Positions 1 to 10,893 are shown, counted from the first letter of the stretch. The stretch: DNA of 64,000 nt from CAWINX01 sp963837585 (GCA_963837585.1 CAWINX010000003.1:434001-498000), one strand, 5' to 3'. The notes: a model not told the origin generated them from the letters alone. Made by a program: numbers and translations.

Positions 1-786
1 ATGATCAGCGCCATCAGCACGAAGGAGAGCGCCGCCGCCGACGGGTAGTCGGTCTGTTTGAGGTAGAGCGACTGGATCACGTTGCCGATCATCTGGTTGC
101 CGGCGCTGCCGAGGAACTGGGCGTTGACGTAGTCGCCCGAGGCGGGGATGAAGGTGAGCAGCGTGCCGGCGACGATCCCCGGCGCCGAGAGCGGCAGGGT
201 CACCCGCCAGAACGCCCCCCTGGAGGAGGCGTAGAGGTCCTTGGCCGCCTCGATCAGCCGCTCGTCGATCCGCTCCAGGCTGGCGTAGATCGGCAGGATC
301 ATGAAGGGCAGGAAGTTGTAGGTGAGCCCGGCGATCACGGCGCTGCCGGTGGCCAGCACGTGGCCGTTCTGGGGCACCAGCCCGATGAACTGTAGCACCT
401 TCACCACCGGGCTCTGGTCGGAGAGGATCGTCTCCCAGGCCAGGGTGCGGATCAGGTAGGTGGTGAAGAACGGCGCGATCACCGCGAACAGCAGCGCGTT
501 CCGCCATCGCCCCGCCCGGAAGGCGATCGTGTAGGCCAGCGGGTAGGCGAGCAGCAGGGAGAACAGCGTCGCCGCGCCGGCGTAGACGAAGGAGCGCACG
601 AACTGGGTGTTGTAGAGGGACAGCGCGTCGGAGTAGTTCGCTCCAGTGCCAGTTGAACTGGAGGCTGCCGACCACCCCCGACTCGAGCGAGAGCCGCCCC
701 ATGTAGAAGAGCGGCACGACGAAGAAGAGGACGAGCCAGATCGTCCCCGGCCCGAGCAGGAAGTAGGGGACGATCCGGCGTCGCAT
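1..786 (-). CDS. ABC transporter permease, spermidine/putrescine type (PotB-like), partial
   Basis: This is the inner-membrane permease of an ABC importer for polyamines or similar amines. The gene starts at an ATG 4 bases after the stop of the binding-protein gene and runs off the window start, so the C-terminus is missing. The protein has an N-terminal hydrophobic segment (FLLGPGTIWLVLFFVVPLF) and the family stretch TFIPASGDYVNAQFLG near the visible end. The EAAKDLYASS segment before it corresponds to the EAA loop that contacts the ATPase. One extra base near 640 breaks the frame; removing it joins the FNWHWS part to the YSDALSLYN part. Together with the two upstream genes it makes a minus-strand operon. 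Family assignment is firm, but the substrate is inferred from the neighbouring catabolic genes. Confidence 0.85.
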   Translation of the reverse strand, partial: MRRRIVPYFLLGPGTIWLVLFFVVPLFYMGRLSLESGVVGSLQFNWHWSELLRRAVPLQHPVRALLRLRRRGDAVLPAARLPAGLHDRLPGGAMAERAAVRGDRAVLHHLPDPHPGLGDDPLRPEPGGEGATVHRAGAPERPRAGHRQRRDRRAHLQLPALHDPADLRQPGADRRAADRGGQGPLRLLQGGVLAGDPAALGAGDRRRHAAHLHPRLGRLRQRPVPRQRRQPDDRQRDPVALPQTDRLPVGGGALLRADGADH

Positions 787-790
787 CGGC

Positions 791-1942
791 TCAGCCGTTC
801 AGCACGGCGTCGAAAGCCGCCGTCACCTTCTGCTCCTCGGCGCCGGTCAGCTTCGGCTGCGTCGAGCAGTTCTTCGTGAACGAGGCGCTCGGGAAGATCA
901 GCTCGTTCTTCGCCACCGCCGGGTCCTGCTTCTGCAGGATCGGCTTAACCCCGTCGACCGGCGTCACGTAGTTGACGTAGTCGGCGATGTTGGCCTGCAC
1001 CTGCGGCTCGTAGACGTAGTTCATCCACGCCTCGGCCGCGGTCGGGTTCGGCGCTCCGACCGGGATCACCATGTTGTCGGACCACAGCATGCAGCCCTCG
1101 GTCGGCATCCGCCACTCGATGTTCTGGTTGTCGGCCTGCAGCTGCACCGCGTCCCCGGACCAGCCGATCACCGCGACGGCGTCGCCGCTGGTCAGGTCAC
1201 GCGCGTAGTCGTTGCCGGTGAAGCGGCGGATCTGCCCCGAGTTCGACCGCGCCCTTGATTTTGTCGACCGCGTTCAGCCAGTCCTGCTCGGTGGCGTTGT
1301 CGGGGTTGACCCCCATGCACTTCATCACCAGCGGCACCGTGTCGCGCAGCTCGGTCAGCATGTCGACCTTGCCCTTGTACTTGGGGTCGAAGAGGTCGCA
1401 GATCGAGTTCACGTTCGGCGCCAGGTCGGTGCGCACGATGAGCCCGGTCATGCCGCTCTGCCACGGAACGCTGTAGAAATCGCGGTTGGGGTCGAACGAG
1501 GGATGCTGGAGGGACGCCACCAGGTTCGCTCTCGACGTTGGGGATGCCCGACTTTGTCGAGGTTCTGCAGGTAGCCGAGGTCGTGCATTTTTTTCGCCAT
1601 CCAGTCGGTGACGACGAAGATGCTGCGCCCGCCCGACTGCCCCTGCGCGAGCAGTGGCTGCAGCTTGCCGAAGAACTCGGCGTTGTCGTTGACGTCCTCG
1701 ATGTACTTGACCTGGACGCCGGTCTGCTTCTCGAAGGCCGGCACCGTGCCCTTGTCGATGTAGAGCGGCCAGTTGGAGATCGTCAGCGAGCCGGACGGCT
1801 TGCCCTGGAGCTTCACCGTCGCGATCTTGCCGCCGCTGCCGCTCTCGATCCCGCCGCCGCCTCCGCAGGCCGCCAGCCCCAAAGTCAGGGCCAGAGCCGC
1901 GCACGCCGCCATCACCCCTCTTGCTCTCGCCTTGCTCCTCAT
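791..1942 (-). CDS. Extracellular polyamine-binding lipoprotein (PotD-like)
   Basis: This is the solute-binding component of the importer, anchored outside the membrane. The N-terminus has basic residues, a hydrophobic stretch and a lipobox (LGLAAC followed by glycines), so it is a predicted lipoprotein. The mature part shows the PotD-like pattern LTISNWPLYIDKGTVPAFEK, then VIGWSGDAVQLQ and EAWMNYVYEP near the C-terminus. The reading frame is interrupted twice by one extra base, near 1528 (after NLDKVGIPNVES) and near 1246 (after VDKIKGAV). After correction the length is about 380 residues, normal for the family. The start chosen is ATG 1942, with AAAGGGTG upstream. A GTG at 1951 overlaps the stop of the ATPase gene as GTGA and is an alternative. 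Confidence 0.86.
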
Positions 1943-1947
1943 CGCAA

Positions 1948-3121
1948 TCACCCTTTCTGGGTCGTTTCAAGTTCTTTCGCTGCGCCGGGCGCCTCCGCCG
2001 GGCCCCCGTCCCCGTTCGGGGACTCGCGCACCAGGTGCATGTGCTCGGGGTCCCAGCTCAGCGCCACCCTGGCGCCGCCGCCGGGCAGTCGCTGGCGGTC
2101 GGCCTCGTCGGCGTTGGGGACGAGGACCGTCATCCGCACCCCCTCGCCGAGGTCGACGGCGATCTGGGTCGAGGTCCCCAGGTATAGGGAGCTCTCGACG
2201 ATCCCCTCGACCCGAGGCCGCCCGTCGGCGCCGGCGTCCGCGCCGGGCCCGGTCAGGTCGACCGCCAGCTTCTCCGGGCGCACCACCGCGTGGCAGCGCT
2301 CGCCGCTCGAGAAGCCGGCGGCCCGCGCCTCCACCGTCGCCCCCTGGTCGAGGCGCACCCGGTCGGCGCCGACCACGGTCGCCGGCATCAGGTTGGAGAC
2401 GCCGATGAAGCCGGCGACGAAGGTGGTCGCGGGGCGCTCGTAGACGTCCTCGGGAATCCCCACCTGCTCGACCCGGCCGCGGTTCATCACCGCGATCCGG
2501 TCGCTCATCGTCAGCGCCTCCTCCTGGTCGTGGGTGACGTAGACGAAGGTGATCCCGACCTCGCGCTGGATCTTCTTCAGCTCCACCTGGAGCCCCTTGC
2601 GCAGCTTCAGGTCGAGCGCGCCGAGCGGCTCGTCGAGCAGCAGCACCTTCGGCAGGTTGACCAGCGCCCGCGCCAGCGCCACCCGCTGCTGCATGCCGCC
2701 GGAGAGCTGGGCCGGGCGGCGGTTCGCCTCGGCGCCGAGGCCGACCCGCTCCAGCTCCGCACCGACCCGCCGAGCGATCTCCCCCTTGTCGACGCCCTTT
2801 GCGTCGCAGCCCGAAGGCGACGTTGTCGCGGACGCTCAGGTGGGGGAAGAGGGCGTAGCTCTGGAACACCGTGTTGGTGGGGCGGCGGTGGGGCGGCAGA
2901 TGGGCGACGTCGGCGCCCTCGATCCGGATCTCGCCCTCGCTCGGCAGCTCGAAGCCGGCGATCATCCGCAGCGTCGTCGTCTTGCCGCAGCCGCTCGGGC
3001 CGAGCAGGGTGAAGAACTCTCCGCCCCCCAAATCGAGGCTGAGGTCGTCGACCGCGAGCAACTCGTCGAAGCGTTTGCTGACTCGCTTCAGCTCGACGCT
3101 GGGACTGTTGGCTGCTTCCAT
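1948..3121 (-). CDS. ABC transporter ATP-binding protein, polyamine type (PotA-like)
   Basis: This is the cytoplasmic ATPase that drives the amine importer. Walker A GPSGCGKT lies at residues 41-48. The Q-loop region is VFQSYALFPHLSVRDNVAFG, a typical PotA/FbpC signature. The ABC signature is followed by MQQRVALARALVNLP, Walker B LLLDEPLGALD, and the switch histidine is in VTHDQEEAL. A C-terminal TOBE-like domain follows. One extra base near 2803, just after LRRKG, splits the gene into two frames; the rest is continuous. It is first in the minus-strand operon ATPase, binding protein, permease. Its upstream region faces the aminotransferase gene and probably carries promoters for both directions. 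Confidence 0.88.
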
Positions 3122-3227
3122 TTCCCTCCTCCGCGGCGCCCCGCCGCTGTGGAGCCCACTCCAAGCAGGGTATGTCCGGGGTGGTGCCTTGGCAAGGGGC
3201 GGATGGCGGAAGTCTAGGGTTTGTCTT

Positions 3228-3242
3228 TATACGTTTTGTATA
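3228..3242. promoter_or_regulatory. Small inverted repeat in the divergent promoter region
   Basis: The 215-bp gap between the ABC operon and the aminotransferase gene holds TATAC-gtttt-GTATA, a 5-bp inverted repeat with a 5-base spacer. It sits in an AT-rich patch unusual for this genome. Its position between two divergent amine-utilisation operons makes it a candidate operator, possibly for the PucR-type regulator encoded downstream. This is inference from position and symmetry only. The aminotransferase start is preceded by a good ribosome-binding site, AAGGAAGGAG. Confidence 0.3.
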
Positions 3243-3336
3243 GGAGAGACGCCTTCGCTTGACCCAATGACCACTTGAATACGCTGCTGACTGGGTCTAC
3301 CGTTGTCCATGGCGTCGTAAAAGGAAGGAGACGGCC

Positions 3337-4727
3337 ATGGCAACCGCGTCGAAGACGGCGGACGGAGTGGACACCAGCCTCCAGGAGTTGGCCAAACGCC
3401 ATCTCTGGATGCACTTCTCCCGGATGGGGTCCTACGGCCCCGACCACGAGATCCCGATCATCGTCCGCGGCGAGGGCTGCTACGTCTACGACGAGCACGG
3501 CAAGCGCTACCTCGACGGCCTCTCCGGCCTCTTCTGCGTCAACGCCGGCCACGGCCGCACCGAGCTCGGCGAGGCGGCGGCGCGCCAGGTCGAGGAGCTC
3601 GACTTCTACACGCTGTGGAGCTACGCCCATCCGCGGGCGATCGAGCTGGCGGCGCGGATCGCCTCGCTGGCGCCCGCCGACCTCAACCGCGTCTTCTTCA
3701 CCTCGGGCGGCTCGGAGGCGGTCGAGTCGGCGCTGAAGCTGGCCCGCAACTACCACCGCATGCGCGGCAACGGGCAGAAGCACAAGGTGATCGCCCGCGA
3801 GGTCGCCTACCACGGCACCTCGCTCGGCGCCCTCTCCGCGACCGGGATCACCGAGCTGCGCTCCCAGTTCGAGCCGCTCACCCCCGGCGGCTGCCACGTC
3901 CCCAACACCAACCTCTACCGCTGGCCGGAGGACCGCCACCCGCTCTGGGCGGCGACCGCGATCGAGGAGCGGATCCAGTTCGAGGGCCCCGAGACGGTCG
4001 CCGCGGTGATCCTCGAGCCGATCCAGAACGCCGGTGGCTGTTTCGTCCCGCCCGACGGCTACTTCGAGCGGGTCCGCGAGATCTGCGACCGCTACGACGT
4101 GCTGTTGATCTCCGACGAGGTGATCTGCGCCTGGGGCCGCCTCGGCCACTACTTCGGCTGCGACCGCTTCGGCTACCTGCCCGACATCATCACCGTCGCC
4201 AAGGCGCTCACCTCCGCCTACGCGCCGATGGGGGCGTTGATCGCCTCCGACCGGGTCGCCGAGCCCTTCATGGAGGGCGACGCCTCCTTCGCCCACGGCT
4301 TCACCTTCGCCGGCCACCCGCTCGCCTCGGCGATCGCGATGGCCAACCTCGACGTCTTCGAGCGCGAGGACCTCTGCGGCCACGTGCTCGCCAAGGAGGG
4401 CGAGTTCCGCGGCGATGCTGGAGACCCTGCACGACATCCCGATCGTCGGCGACGTGCGCGGCGCCGGCTACTTCCACGCGATCGAGCTGGTCAAAGACAA
4501 GGAGACGAAGGAGAGCTTCGACGACGAGGAGTCCGAGGATCTGCTGCGCGGCTTCCTCTCCGGCGAGCTCTACAAGCGCGGCCTGATCTGCCGCGCCGAC
4601 GACCGCGGCGACCCCGTCATCCAGCTCGCCCCGCCGCTGATCGCCGACAGCGAGCAGTTCGAGGAGATCCACGACGTGCTGCACGACGTGCTCTCCGGGC
4701 GCGCTGCGGAGCGGAGTCCGCAAGTAG
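3337..4727 (+). CDS. Class III PLP aminotransferase, putrescine/omega-amino acid:pyruvate type
   Basis: It probably moves an amino group from putrescine or another omega-amine to pyruvate, giving an aldehyde and alanine. Fold-type I class III features are clear: FFTSGGSEAVESALKLAR binds the PLP phosphate, LISDEVICAWGRLG holds the cofactor aspartate, and VAKALTSAYAPMGA carries the catalytic lysine. The start is ATG 3337, after AAGGAAGGAG. Two corrections are needed. An extra base near 4412 joins EGEFR to AMLETLHDIP, and another near 4697 lets the protein end with a TAG at 4725. Without the second, the frame runs straight into the next gene. The alanine dehydrogenase and aldehyde dehydrogenase downstream support the pyruvate-dependent assignment; the exact amine is unproven. 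Confidence 0.82.
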
Positions 4728-4735
4728 GAGCGCCG

Positions 4736-6290
4736 ATGCTCACCGTCCAGAGCCTGCTCGACGAGCTCGACCTGGAGCTGGCGGCAGGGACCCAGGCATC
4801 CGAGGCGCCGGTCCGCTGGGTGCACATCTCCGAGCTCGAGGACCCGACCCCCTGGCTCTCCGGCGGCGAGCTGATGCTGACCACCGGCATCCCGCTCGAC
4901 TCCGCCGCCAAGCAGCGCACCTACATCGGCCTGCTCGCCGACCACAACCTCGCCGGGCTCGGCTTCGGCACCGGCTTCAGCCACAAAAAACTGCCGAAAG
5001 CCCTGGTCGAGGAGGCGCGCAAGCGCGATTTCCCGCTCTTCGAGGTCCCCTACTCGACCCCGTTCATCGCGATCACCGAGAAGGCCTTCGCCCGGCTCGT
5101 CAACGAGCAGTACGAGGTGCTCCAGCGCGGCATCGCCGTGCAGCGCCGGCTCGAGCGGCTCGTGCTCGAGGAGCGCGGGCTGGAGGAGATCGCCGCGACG
5201 ATCTCCTCCGCGGTCGGCGGCACGGTGGCGATCCTCGACGGCCGCGGCGAGCGGATCGCCGGGCGCGGGCTTCCGCCGCGAGCTCTCCGCCGAGGCCGAG
5301 CTGGCGATCCGCAAGGAAGCGGTCTCCCACCCGGCCGACGGGCACCCATTCGTCCCCGCCCACCCGTCGCTGGCGGGGCGGGCGCTCGCCCAGCCGGTGA
5401 TCTCGCCCGGCGGCGGCCCGCCGCAGGCCTGGGTGGTGATCGTCCGCGATTCCGGCGGCCTCGGCGACTTCGAGCGCCTCATCCTCCAGCAGGCGGTCGC
5501 CGTCGTCGCCCTGGAGCTGATGCGCCGCCGGGTCGCCCGTGAGACCGAGCGGCGCCTCGCCGGCGACGTCCTCGCCGGGGCGCTGGGGGGCGCCTCGAGC
5601 CCTCCGAGCTGCGCCGTCGCCTCGAGCCGTTCGGGATCGGCGACGAGGCGGCGGTCCTCGTCTTCTCCCTCGACGACCCGACCGCGGCCGAGCCGGCGCT
5701 GGAGCGGGCCCTGGCCGCCGACGCCTGCCCCGCGGTCGTCGCTCCGCACACCGCCGGCGGGCGGGAGCTGCTCTGCGCGGTGATCGACGCCGAGGACCGG
5801 GACCCGGTCGACGTCGCCGCCGCCGCCCGCCGCGCCCTCGACGGCGACCGCGGCCCGGTGCGGGCGGCCGCCAGCCGCGCCGGCCCCGCCCGACGCCCTG
5901 CGTCACTCCTTCCACGAGGCGCGCTGCGCGCTCGAGGCGACCGCCTTCGCCAACGGCACCGCGCCGGAGGTCGCCTCCTGGCGGGACCTCGGCGCCTTCA
6001 CCCTGCTGCTCTCGGTGCAGGACGACGAGGCGCTGAAGCTCTACTGCGACAGCGTGCTCGGCCCGATCGAGGAGGGCGACGCCGAGTACGGCGGCGAGCT
6101 GCTGCGCTCGCTGGAGGCGTTCATCGAGCAGAACGGCCAGTGGGAGCGCGCCGCCCGCGAGGTCTACTGCCACCGCCACACGCTGCGCTACCGGATGCGC
6201 AAGGTCGAGGAGCTGACCGGCCGCGACCTCTCGCGCGCCCACGACCGGATCGAGTTCTGGCTGGCGCTGAGAGCGAGGGAGCTGCTGTGA
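4736..6290 (+). CDS. PucR-family transcriptional regulator
   Basis: This is a purine/amine catabolism type regulator, likely the local regulator of the amine locus. The N-terminal domain (LTVQSLLDELDLELAAG, then SELEDPTPWLSGGELMLTTG) is the PucR sensory domain. The C-terminus has the PucR helix-turn-helix: AAREVYCHRHTLRYRMRKVE, with a family-typical end (LTGRDLSRAHDRIEFWLAL). The reading frame needs several corrections: an extra base near 5270, a net shift near 5590 in a G run, and an extra base near 5885. It starts 9 bases after the aminotransferase stop and ends 28 bases before alanine dehydrogenase, so it is part of the same operon. The effector is unknown. Confidence 0.82.
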
Positions 6291-6318
6291 GTGGAGCGAG
6301 ACGAGCGCGGGTGAGGCA

Positions 6319-7547
6319 ATGAGGGTCGGCGTCCCGGCTGAGATCAAGCCCGACGAGTACCGAGTCGCGATCACCCCGGCGGGCGTTCGCGAGATGGTCG
6401 AGCACGGGCACGAGGTGGTGGTCGAGGCCGGGGCCGGCGAGGGCAGCTCGATCGCCGACGCCGATTTCAAGGCGCAGGGCGCCCGCGTCGTGCCCGACGC
6501 CGCCGCGGTCTTCGCCGAGGCCGAGATGGTCCTCAAGGTCAAGGAGCCCCAGCCCACCGAGATCGAGATGCTGCGCCCCGGCCAGCTCCTCTTCACCTAC
6601 CTGCACCTCGCCCCCGACCCCGAGCAGACCCGAGGCCTCTGCGGGTCCGGCGCCGTCTGCATCGCCTACGAGACGGTCGAGGACTCCCGCGGCCGCCTGC
6701 CGCTGCTGGCGCCGATGAGCGAGATCGCCGGCAAGATCGCCACCCAGGCGGGCGCCTTCATGCTCGAGAAGCCGCTCGGCGGCCGCGGCATCCTGCTCGG
6801 CGGCGTCCCCGGCGTCGCCGCCGCCAACGTGATGGTGATCGGCGGCGGCGTGGTCGGCATGAACGCCGCCTTCATCGCGATCGGGATGGAGGCCGACGTC
6901 TTCGTCTTCGACAAGTCGATCGACCGCCTGCGTCGAGCTGGAGACGCGCCTTCGCCGGGCGCTGCTCGACCGTCTACTCGACCACCCTGGCGGTCGAGGA
7001 GATGCTGCCCCGCGCCGACCTGGTGATCGGCGCCGTGCTCGTCCACGGGGCCCGCGCGCCCTTCGTCGTCCGCCGCGAGCAGCTGGCGCTGATGAAGCCG
7101 GGCGCGGTCCTGGTCGACGTCGCGATCGACCAGGGGGGCTGCTTCGAGACCTCGCGCCCGACGACCCATCGCGACCCCACCTTCGAGGTCGACGGGATCA
7201 CCCACTACTGCGTCGCCAACATGCCCGGCGCGGTGCCGATCACCTCGACCCACGCGCTGACCAACGCGACCCTGCCCTACGCGATCGCCCTCGCCGACCA
7301 CGGCGTCGCCGAGGCGATCCGCCGCGACCCGGGCCTGCGGCCCGGGGTCAACGTCGCGGCCGGCAAGGTGACCCACCCGGCGGTGGCCGAGGCGGTGGGG
7401 GAGGAGTATGTGACTGTGGAGGAAGCGTTGTCCCTTGACCAACCCGCCCGCGGCGGACGCGGGAGTGACGGCGCGAGCACTCCGGTTGTGATGAGCGCGC
7501 CGTCGCGGGAGCCGAGCACGCGGGCGGAATCCGACGAAGGAGGATGA
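6319..7547 (+). CDS. ald: Alanine dehydrogenase
   Basis: It interconverts L-alanine and pyruvate plus ammonia with NAD. The N-terminus MRVGVPAEIKPDEYRVAITP is the standard family start. LFTYLHLAPDPEQT and an NAD-binding glycine motif (VIGGGVVGMNAAF) follow, then KPGAVLVDVAIDQGGCFETS and NMPGAVPITSTHALTNATLP near the end. Two extra bases, near 6934 and 6951, break the Rossmann segment between DKSIDRLR and CSTVYSTT. The last 35 or so residues, after VTVEEALSL, are an unusual low-complexity extension and may partly be a frame artefact. Its place between the aminotransferase and the aldehyde dehydrogenase fits recycling of alanine to pyruvate. TGA at 7545 overlaps an upstream ATG of the next gene. 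Confidence 0.9.
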
Positions 7548-7549
7548 TT

Positions 7550-8976
7550 ATGAAGCTGCAGAACTTCATCGGCGGCGAGGCGGTCGACCCCGCCGAGGGC
7601 CGGACCGAGGAGGTCGTCAACCCGGCGACGGGCGAGGCGATCGCCGAGGCGCCGCTCTCGACCAAGGCCGACGTCGACCGCGCCGTCGCGGCCGCCGAAG
7701 GGGGCGTTCGACGGCTGGGCCGCGACCCCGCCGGGCGAGCGCGCCCGGGCGCTGCTGCGGCTGGCCGACCTGGTCGAGGAGCGCGGCGAGGAGATCGCCG
7801 ACCTCGAGGCCGCCGACGCCGGCAAGCCGCGCAGCGCCGTGCTCGAGGACGAGGTCCCGGTGATGGCCGACAACCTGCGCTTCTTCGCCGGCGCCGCGCG
7901 CTGCCTGGAGGGCCGCGCCGCCGGCGAGTACATGGAGGGCCACACCTCCTTCATCCGCCGCGAGCCGGTCGGCGTGGTCGGCCAGATCACCCCCTGGAAC
8001 TACCCGCTGATGATGGCGATCTGGAAGATCGGCCCGGCGCTGGGCGCCGGCAACACGGTCGTCCTCAAGCCGGCCGAGACGACGCCGGTGACGACGCTGC
8101 GCTTCGCCGAGTGGTGCGCCGACATCCTGCCGCCCGGCGTCCTCAACGCGATCGGCGGCCACGGCGACCCGGCCGGCTCGGAGCTGGTCACCCATCCCGA
8201 CGTCGAGATGGTCTCCCTGACCGGCTCGCCGCCGACCGGCAAGTGGATCGCCAAGGCCGCCGCCGACCGGCTCAAGCGCGTCCACCTCGAGCTGGGCGGC
8301 AAGGCCCCGGTCGTCGTCTTCGACGACGTCGAGATGGAGACGGCGCTGGAGACGATCGCCGGCACCGGCTACTACAACGCCGGCCAGGACTGCACCGCGG
8401 CCTGCCGCGTCCTCGCCTCGGCCGGCGTCTACGACGACGTCGTCAACGGCCTCGCCGGCCAGGCCAAGGGCCTCGTCCTCGGCGACACGATGTCCGCCGA
8501 CACGACCCTCGGGCCGCTCAACTCGGCCCGCCAGCGCGAGCGCGTCGAGGGCTTCCTCGAGCGCAAGCCCGGCAACGCCGAGGTCGTCACCGGCGGCGTC
8601 GCAGCCCGACCTGCCCGGCTACTTCCTCGAGCCGACCGTCATCGCCGGGCTCGAGCAGGGCGACGAGATGGTCCAGAGCGAGATCTTCGGGCCGGTGATC
8701 ACCGTGCAGCCCTTCTCCGACGAGGAGAAGGCGATCGAGTGGGCCAACGGCACCCGCTACGGCCTCGCCTCCTCGGTCTGGACCCGCGACGTCGGCCGCG
8801 CGATGCGCGTCGCCAACGCGCTGCGCTTCGGCTGCGTCTGGATCAACGACCACATCCCGCTCGTCTCCGAGATGCCCCACGGCGGCTACAAGGAGTCCGG
8901 CTACGGCAAGGACCTCTCGATGTACGCGCTCGAGGACTACACGGAGATCAAGCACGTAATGGTGAACCTGGACTGA
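7550..8976 (+). CDS. NAD-dependent aldehyde dehydrogenase, gamma-aminobutyraldehyde type
   Basis: It probably oxidises the aminoaldehyde made by the aminotransferase, for example 4-aminobutanal to GABA. The motifs are GQITPWNYPLMMAIWK, VVLKPAETTPVT, the general-base region LELGGKAPVVVFDD and the catalytic cysteine in NAGQDCTAACRV. That last string closely resembles E. coli PatD, which supports an aminobutyraldehyde or betaine-aldehyde type substrate. The C-terminal part has EIFGPVITVQPF and HGGYKESGYGKDLS. Extra bases near 7703 (in a G run) and near 8600 (GGC-G-TCG) split the frame. ATG 7550 is chosen because AAGGAGG lies 7 bases upstream; ATG 7544 overlaps the ald stop. Confidence 0.87.
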
Positions 8977-10669
8977 ATGAAGAACCTTCTCGCGGCCGCC
9001 GTTCTCAGCGCGGTCGCTCTCATTGTGGGTTCGCCGTCCAACGACACCCCGCGCTGCCACGGCAAGCGGGCGACGATCGTCGGCACCGACGGGCCGGACG
9101 TGCTGCATGGGACCTCGCACAAGGACGTGATCCAGGCCGGGGCGGGGGACGATGTCGTCTTCGGCGGGCTCGGCAGCGACGTGATCTGCGGCGGGCCGGG
9201 TTCCGACCGGTTGTATGGCGGCCGCGGCAACGACCTGATCGACGGCGGCGCCGGCGACAACGACATCGTCCTCGGCGGCCTCGGCGACGACTACCTGCTG
9301 GGCGGGCCCGGCAATGGCGACGAGGTCGGCGGCGGCCTCGGCATCGACGTCGTCAACGGCGGCCCCGGCAACGGCGACCTGGTCCACGGCGACTATGGCT
9401 ACGACCGCATGGACGGCGGCTCCGGGACGGGGGACATCGCCTCCTTCGCGACCGCCGTCGCCGGCCTCCGCGGCACCGGGGTCTGGGCCTCGCTCGCCGC
9501 CCACCGGGCGCGCGGCGACGGCCACGACAGGCTCTTCAGGTTCGAGGACCTCGAGGGCTCGGCCTTCGCGGACACCTTGATCGGGAACAAGGGGCCCAAC
9601 GCGATCGACGGCGGCGCCGGCAACGACCACCTCTTCGGCGGCGGCGGCATCGACACTCTCGATGGCGGCCAGGGCAGCGATGGCTGCCGGGGCGCGAAGG
9701 GGCGAACCGACCTCGTGCGGCCGCGAAGCGCGCCTGAAGGCCTCGGCCTACGTCCAGCTCGACCGCACCCCCGACGGCGGCGGGGGCGTCGAGATCGTCG
9801 GCGGCCCCGGTCCCGACAGGATCGGCCTCTCCTTCGACGACGCGACCGGCGTCCTCACGGTAAGCGCCGCCAAGGGAATCGCGGTGGGGGGAGGTTGCGA
9901 TCACGCCGGCGCGCTGCTGAGCCGGGCCGTCTGCCCGGTGGGCGACCCCTTCCGCTGGCTGACGGCCGACCTCGGGACCGGCAACGACCGCCTTCGCGTC
10001 AACGGCTCGCTGGCCGCGGCCGGGTTCGTCCGCTTCTCCGGCGGGCCCGGCAACGACGTCATCCACGGCGGCCCCGAGGACGACCTGATCCAGTCCAGCT
10101 CCGGCGCCGACCGCATCTATGGCGGCGCCGGCTCCGACGGGCTGGTCGGCGGCACTCCCGGCCCCACCTTTCTCTACGGCGGGCCCGACGGCGACCTGCT
10201 GGCGGCGGGGGGCGGCTGCGCCGGCGGCGCCCTGGTCGGCGGTCCCGGCCGCGACGACGCCTCCTTCGCCGAGACCCCGGCCCACCCGGGGACCCTGATC
10301 ATCTCGCTCGCCGCCGGCTACGCCTACGTCGACGCGATCCGCGGCTGCCACAAGGTCCGCCTCCGCTCCGACGAGAGCATCGAGGGCTCCTTCGACAACG
10401 ACATCCTGATCGGCGACAGCGGCCCCAACGCGATGCTCGGCCAGCCCGGCGACGACCGCTTCTACGGTCGCGGCGGCAACGACACGATCGATGCCCGCGA
10501 CGGCGTTCGCGACGCCGTCATCCAGTGCGGCCGCCACAAGGCCGCCGGCTATGCCCTCACCGACCCCTTCGACCCGCCGCCGGTCAATTGCGCCGACGGC
10601 AAGCACGGCCATCCCGTGCCGGGCTTGAACAACAGCAACCGAAAGTCGATGGCCGTAGGCTTGTGGTGA
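8977..10669 (+). CDS. Secreted RTX-like calcium-binding repeat protein
   Basis: This is a predicted exported protein with a short N-terminal hydrophobic signal (LLAAAVLSAVALIVGS) and many RTX-type nonapeptides of the form GGxGxDxhx. Examples are GGLGSDVICGGPGSDRLYGG and GGAGNDHLFGGGGIDTLDGG. A second block of such repeats covers about residues 330-500 (GGPGNDVIHGGPEDDLI, GGAGSDGLVGG). Such repeats usually fold into a calcium-filled beta-roll outside the cell. One extra base near 9697 shifts the frame in the middle. No enzyme domain is seen, so its role (adhesion, surface layer or a carrier of unknown activity) is open. The ATG directly follows the stop of the aldehyde dehydrogenase gene, but a functional link is doubtful. 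Confidence 0.72.
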
Positions 10670-10893
10670 TGAGCGAGGCCCCCAGCGGAGACGAGGCGAT
10701 TGCGGTGGCGGCGGCAATCGCGCGATTTCAGGCGGACACCGCGCCGGCCGCCGGCGCGGACGAGGCGGCGTCGGTCAGCCCGTGGCAGCGGGCGGCATTG
10801 ATCGAAGGGGTAAGCGCGAAGTCGTTGGGGCAGGATCTGGAGATCGAGGAGGAGAGAAATGGCTGTCGTGAAAATCATCGAACTGGTGGGTAG
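10669..10893 (+). CDS. Small protein resembling acyl-CoA carboxylase epsilon-type subunits
   Basis: This 74-residue protein has an acidic, alanine-rich N-terminus (GDEAIAVAAAIARF) and a conserved-looking WQRAALIEGV segment. Similar short proteins with A-A-I-A-R-F and W-x-x-A-A-L-x-E-G patterns accompany biotin-dependent carboxylases in actinobacteria, which is the basis of the tentative call. No carboxylase gene is adjacent here; the nearest is about 7 kb downstream. Its ATG overlaps the stop of the RTX-like gene (TGATG), and its 3' end overlaps the dodecin start by 35 bases. A ribosome-binding site for dodecin (GGAGGAG) lies inside it. It could also be a lineage-specific protein of unknown function. 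Confidence 0.45.
   Translation: MSEAPSGDEAIAVAAAIARFQADTAPAAGADEAASVSPWQRAALIEGVSAKSLGQDLEIEEERNGCRENHRTGG

Noticed and set aside
646..3217. Long plus-strand open frames across the ABC transporter region
   Set aside because: They are antisense shadows of the minus-strand genes: arginine/proline-rich, without motifs, and ended by the GC bias of third positions.
3337..5400. Fusion of aminotransferase and PucR regulator into one protein
   Set aside because: The joint frame arises only because one extra base near 4697 skips the aminotransferase stop at 4725; the regulator has its own ATG at 4736.
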